Shown here: piece by piece, positions 62,681 to 64,000 of the stretch
How positions within the stretch are numbered: the first letter of the stretch is position 1
Layout: each line of letters opens with the position of its first letter
Assembly (NCBI RefSeq): GCF_002879855.1
Contig: NZ_PNYB01000018.1
Span: 1 to 64,000, forward strand
Origin: Trinickia soli
Lineage (GTDB): Bacteria > Pseudomonadota > Gammaproteobacteria > Burkholderiales > Burkholderiaceae
DNA: 64,000 nucleotides
Direction: 5' to 3'
Program-made: the position numbers and the translations under genes
Notes under the pieces: generated by a model
What the model saw: only the letters and a program-made list of their open reading frames with translations
Database searches by the model: none
What the model was told of the DNA's origin: nothing

Positions 62681-62740
62681 CGTCAATCTCCTGGTTAATG
62701 CAATCCGGTTCTGGCGGTTCTTCGTGCTGCGCAGAACCGG

Positions 62741-63499
62741 TTAAGTGAACGACAGCAATTGATTGGCCGTCTGGTCGTTCTGGTCGGCCGTCTGCAGCAA
62801 CTTCGTTTGCAACTGGAACTGACGCGCGTTCGAGATCATCGAGACCATCGCCGCCACGGTGTTCACGTTGCTGCCTTCGAGTGCGCCTTGCTGCACGGTC
62901 ACTGTCGGGTCGACGTCGGCCGGCTGGCCATCGCTCGTTCGAAACAGGCCGTCATCGCCGCGCGTCATCGTGGCCGCGTCGGGGTTGACGAGCTTGAGCT
63001 GATCGAGCACGACGATCTGCGAAGGCGAATCGCCCGCGCCAAGCGCCGAAACCGTCCCGTCCTTGCCGATCGTCACGTTGGCGCCGGGCGGAATCGAAAT
63101 CGGACCGCCCGTGCCGAGCACCGGCTGATTCGTAGCCGTCACGAGCTGGCCGTTTTCATCGGTGTGCAGGTTGCCGGCGCGCGTGTAGGCCTCGTTGCCG
63201 TCCGCCGTCTGCACGGCGAGCCAGCCCGGACCTGTGATCGCGACGTCGAGCGGGTTGCCCGTCTGCGAGATCGGGCCCGACGCGAAGTCGGCTCCCGGCG
63301 TCGCCGACAGCACGAAGGTACGCGTCGTCTCGTTGTTGACGGTGGTGCCGTCGCCGAAACTCATCGGCACGTTGCGGAAGTTCGCAAGTTCCGCACGAAA
63401 ACCCGTCGTCGAGGTATTCGCCAGGTTGTTGGCGACGACGGCCTGCTGTTCGAGCGCCTGCGAGGCGCCCGTCATCGCGGTGTAAATCAGTCGGTCCAT
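62741..63499 (-). CDS. flgF: Flagellar proximal rod protein FlgF
   Basis: This 252-residue FlgF has the N-terminus MDRLIYTAMTGASQALEQQAVVANNLANTSTTGFRAELANFRNVP and C-terminus EGSNVNTVAAMVSMISNARQFQLQTKLLQTADQNDQTANQLLS, both in the rod/hook axial family pattern. Central GNPLDVAITGPGWLAVQTADGNEAYTRAGNL is typical of FlgF. It forms part of the proximal rod. It is co-transcribed between flgE and flgG, starting 37 bp after the flgE stop. Confidence 0.96.
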   Translation of the reverse strand: MDRLIYTAMTGASQALEQQAVVANNLANTSTTGFRAELANFRNVPMSFGDGTTVNNETTRTFVLSATPGADFASGPISQTGNPLDVAITGPGWLAVQTADGNEAYTRAGNLHTDENGQLVTATNQPVLGTGGPISIPPGANVTIGKDGTVSALGAGDSPSQIVVLDQLKLVNPDAATMTRGDDGLFRTSDGQPADVDPTVTVQQGALEGSNVNTVAAMVSMISNARQFQLQTKLLQTADQNDQTANQLLSFT

Positions 63500-63536
63500 G
63501 GCTCGCCTTCTGTTGCTCTACCGGTGTGCGCTGCGC

Positions 63537-64000
63537 TTACAGGCTGATCAGAGCCTGATCGACGGCCTGTTGCGTCTTGATCGTCTGCGCGTTCGCCTGG
63601 TAGTTGCGCTGCGCCGTGATCAGATCGACGAGCTGGCTCGTCAGGTCGACGTTCGAGTTTTCCACCGCGCCGCCCGTCAGCGTGCCGTGGTTCGTGCTGC
63701 CCGGCGCCGAGATCTGGGGCACGCCCGATGCCGCGGTTTCGCCGAATTCGTTGTTGCCGAGGTTCTGCAGGCCGTTCGGATCGTTGAAGTTCGCGAGCAC
63801 GATCTGGCCGAGCGCTTGCGTGCGGCCGTTCGAGTACGTACCCGAGATCGTGCCGTCCGCGCCGATCGAGAAGTTCGTCAGCTCGCCCGTGGCAAAACCG
63901 TCTTGCGACAGGTTCGTCACACCGTCCTTGCCGCCGTACTGCGTGGAGCCGGTGAGGTTCAGCGTCAGCGGTTGCGGCGTGGTGCTGCCGTCCGTGGTGG
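63537..64000 (-). CDS. flgE: Flagellar hook protein FlgE, C-terminal part (partial)
   Basis: The last 153 codons or so of a gene that continues beyond the window edge. The visible part has DGFATGELTNFSIGADGTISGTYSNGRTQALGQIVLANFNDPNGLQNLGNNEFGET and the terminal helix GAVENSNVDLTSQLVDLITAQRNYQANAQTIKTQQAVDQALISL. These are the D1 and D0 regions of the hook protein. A Thr/Leu-rich stretch before it (PLTLNLTGSTQYGG) fits the FlgE domain D2/D1 junction. It is first of the visible flgEFGHIJ genes; upstream genes are outside. Confidence 0.95.
   Translation of the reverse strand, partial: TTDGSTTPQPLTLNLTGSTQYGGKDGVTNLSQDGFATGELTNFSIGADGTISGTYSNGRTQALGQIVLANFNDPNGLQNLGNNEFGETAASGVPQISAPGSTNHGTLTGGAVENSNVDLTSQLVDLITAQRNYQANAQTIKTQQAVDQALISL

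Overview
The window comes from a GC-rich (about 65%) betaproteobacterium, most likely a Burkholderiaceae member (Burkholderia, Paraburkholderia or Trinickia type). The evidence is gene order and protein style: yraN/rsmI divergent with diaA and a lipoprotein gene behind yraN, a 98-residue H-NS of the Burkholderia type, and a fliE / fliFGHIJK / fliLMNOPQR layout with fliST, a second fliK-like gene and an fhlB-like gene beside it. No tRNA, rRNA, CRISPR array or transposase was recognised.

Region 1 (1-25.6 kb) is housekeeping and metabolism in short operons: lipoprotein-diaA-yraN (minus) opposite rsmI (plus); rlpA; an MBL-fold hydrolase overlapping a DEDD exonuclease; an Lrp regulator; a CDF cation exporter; hns; a HugZ/PNPOx-type protein; an MFS transporter; a LivK-type binding protein; nitronate monooxygenase opposite dienelactone hydrolase; a HiPIP; an FAD oxidoreductase; a Lon-like AAA+ ATPase; a hypothetical secreted protein; an EEP-family hydrolase; a LysE exporter; fpr; a cytosolic NarL-type two-component pair; an APC permease; and a coxG-xdhC pair.

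Region 2 (25.7-38.6 kb) is accessory: a partial type VI secretion locus. On the minus strand are two different tssF genes and one tssG. Diverging from them is vgrG, followed by an unknown effector candidate, an envelope-anchored putative immunity protein and a PAAR protein. The block from the last 81 codons of vgrG through PAAR is present twice in tandem, offset by 2715 bp. The second copy therefore begins with a detached VgrG tail. No tssA/B/C/E/H/J/K/L/M or hcp is in the window, so this part must work with a system encoded elsewhere.

Region 3 (38.6-64 kb) is the flagellar cluster: fhlB-like, fliK-like, fliT and fliS (minus) behind a sigma-28-like promoter; fliE (minus) opposite fliFGHIJK (plus), which ends in a strong terminator; fliL (apparently broken by an out-of-frame deletion) followed by fliMNOPQR; and on the minus strand flgE(partial)-flgF-flgG-flgH-flgI-flgJ, then ycgR, then flgK-flgL, with sigma-28-like promoters before ycgR and flgK. 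These genes encode the basal body, export gate, C-ring, hook, hook-filament junction and a c-di-GMP-responsive brake. Coordinates of short non-coding signals were counted by hand and may be off by 1-2 bases.
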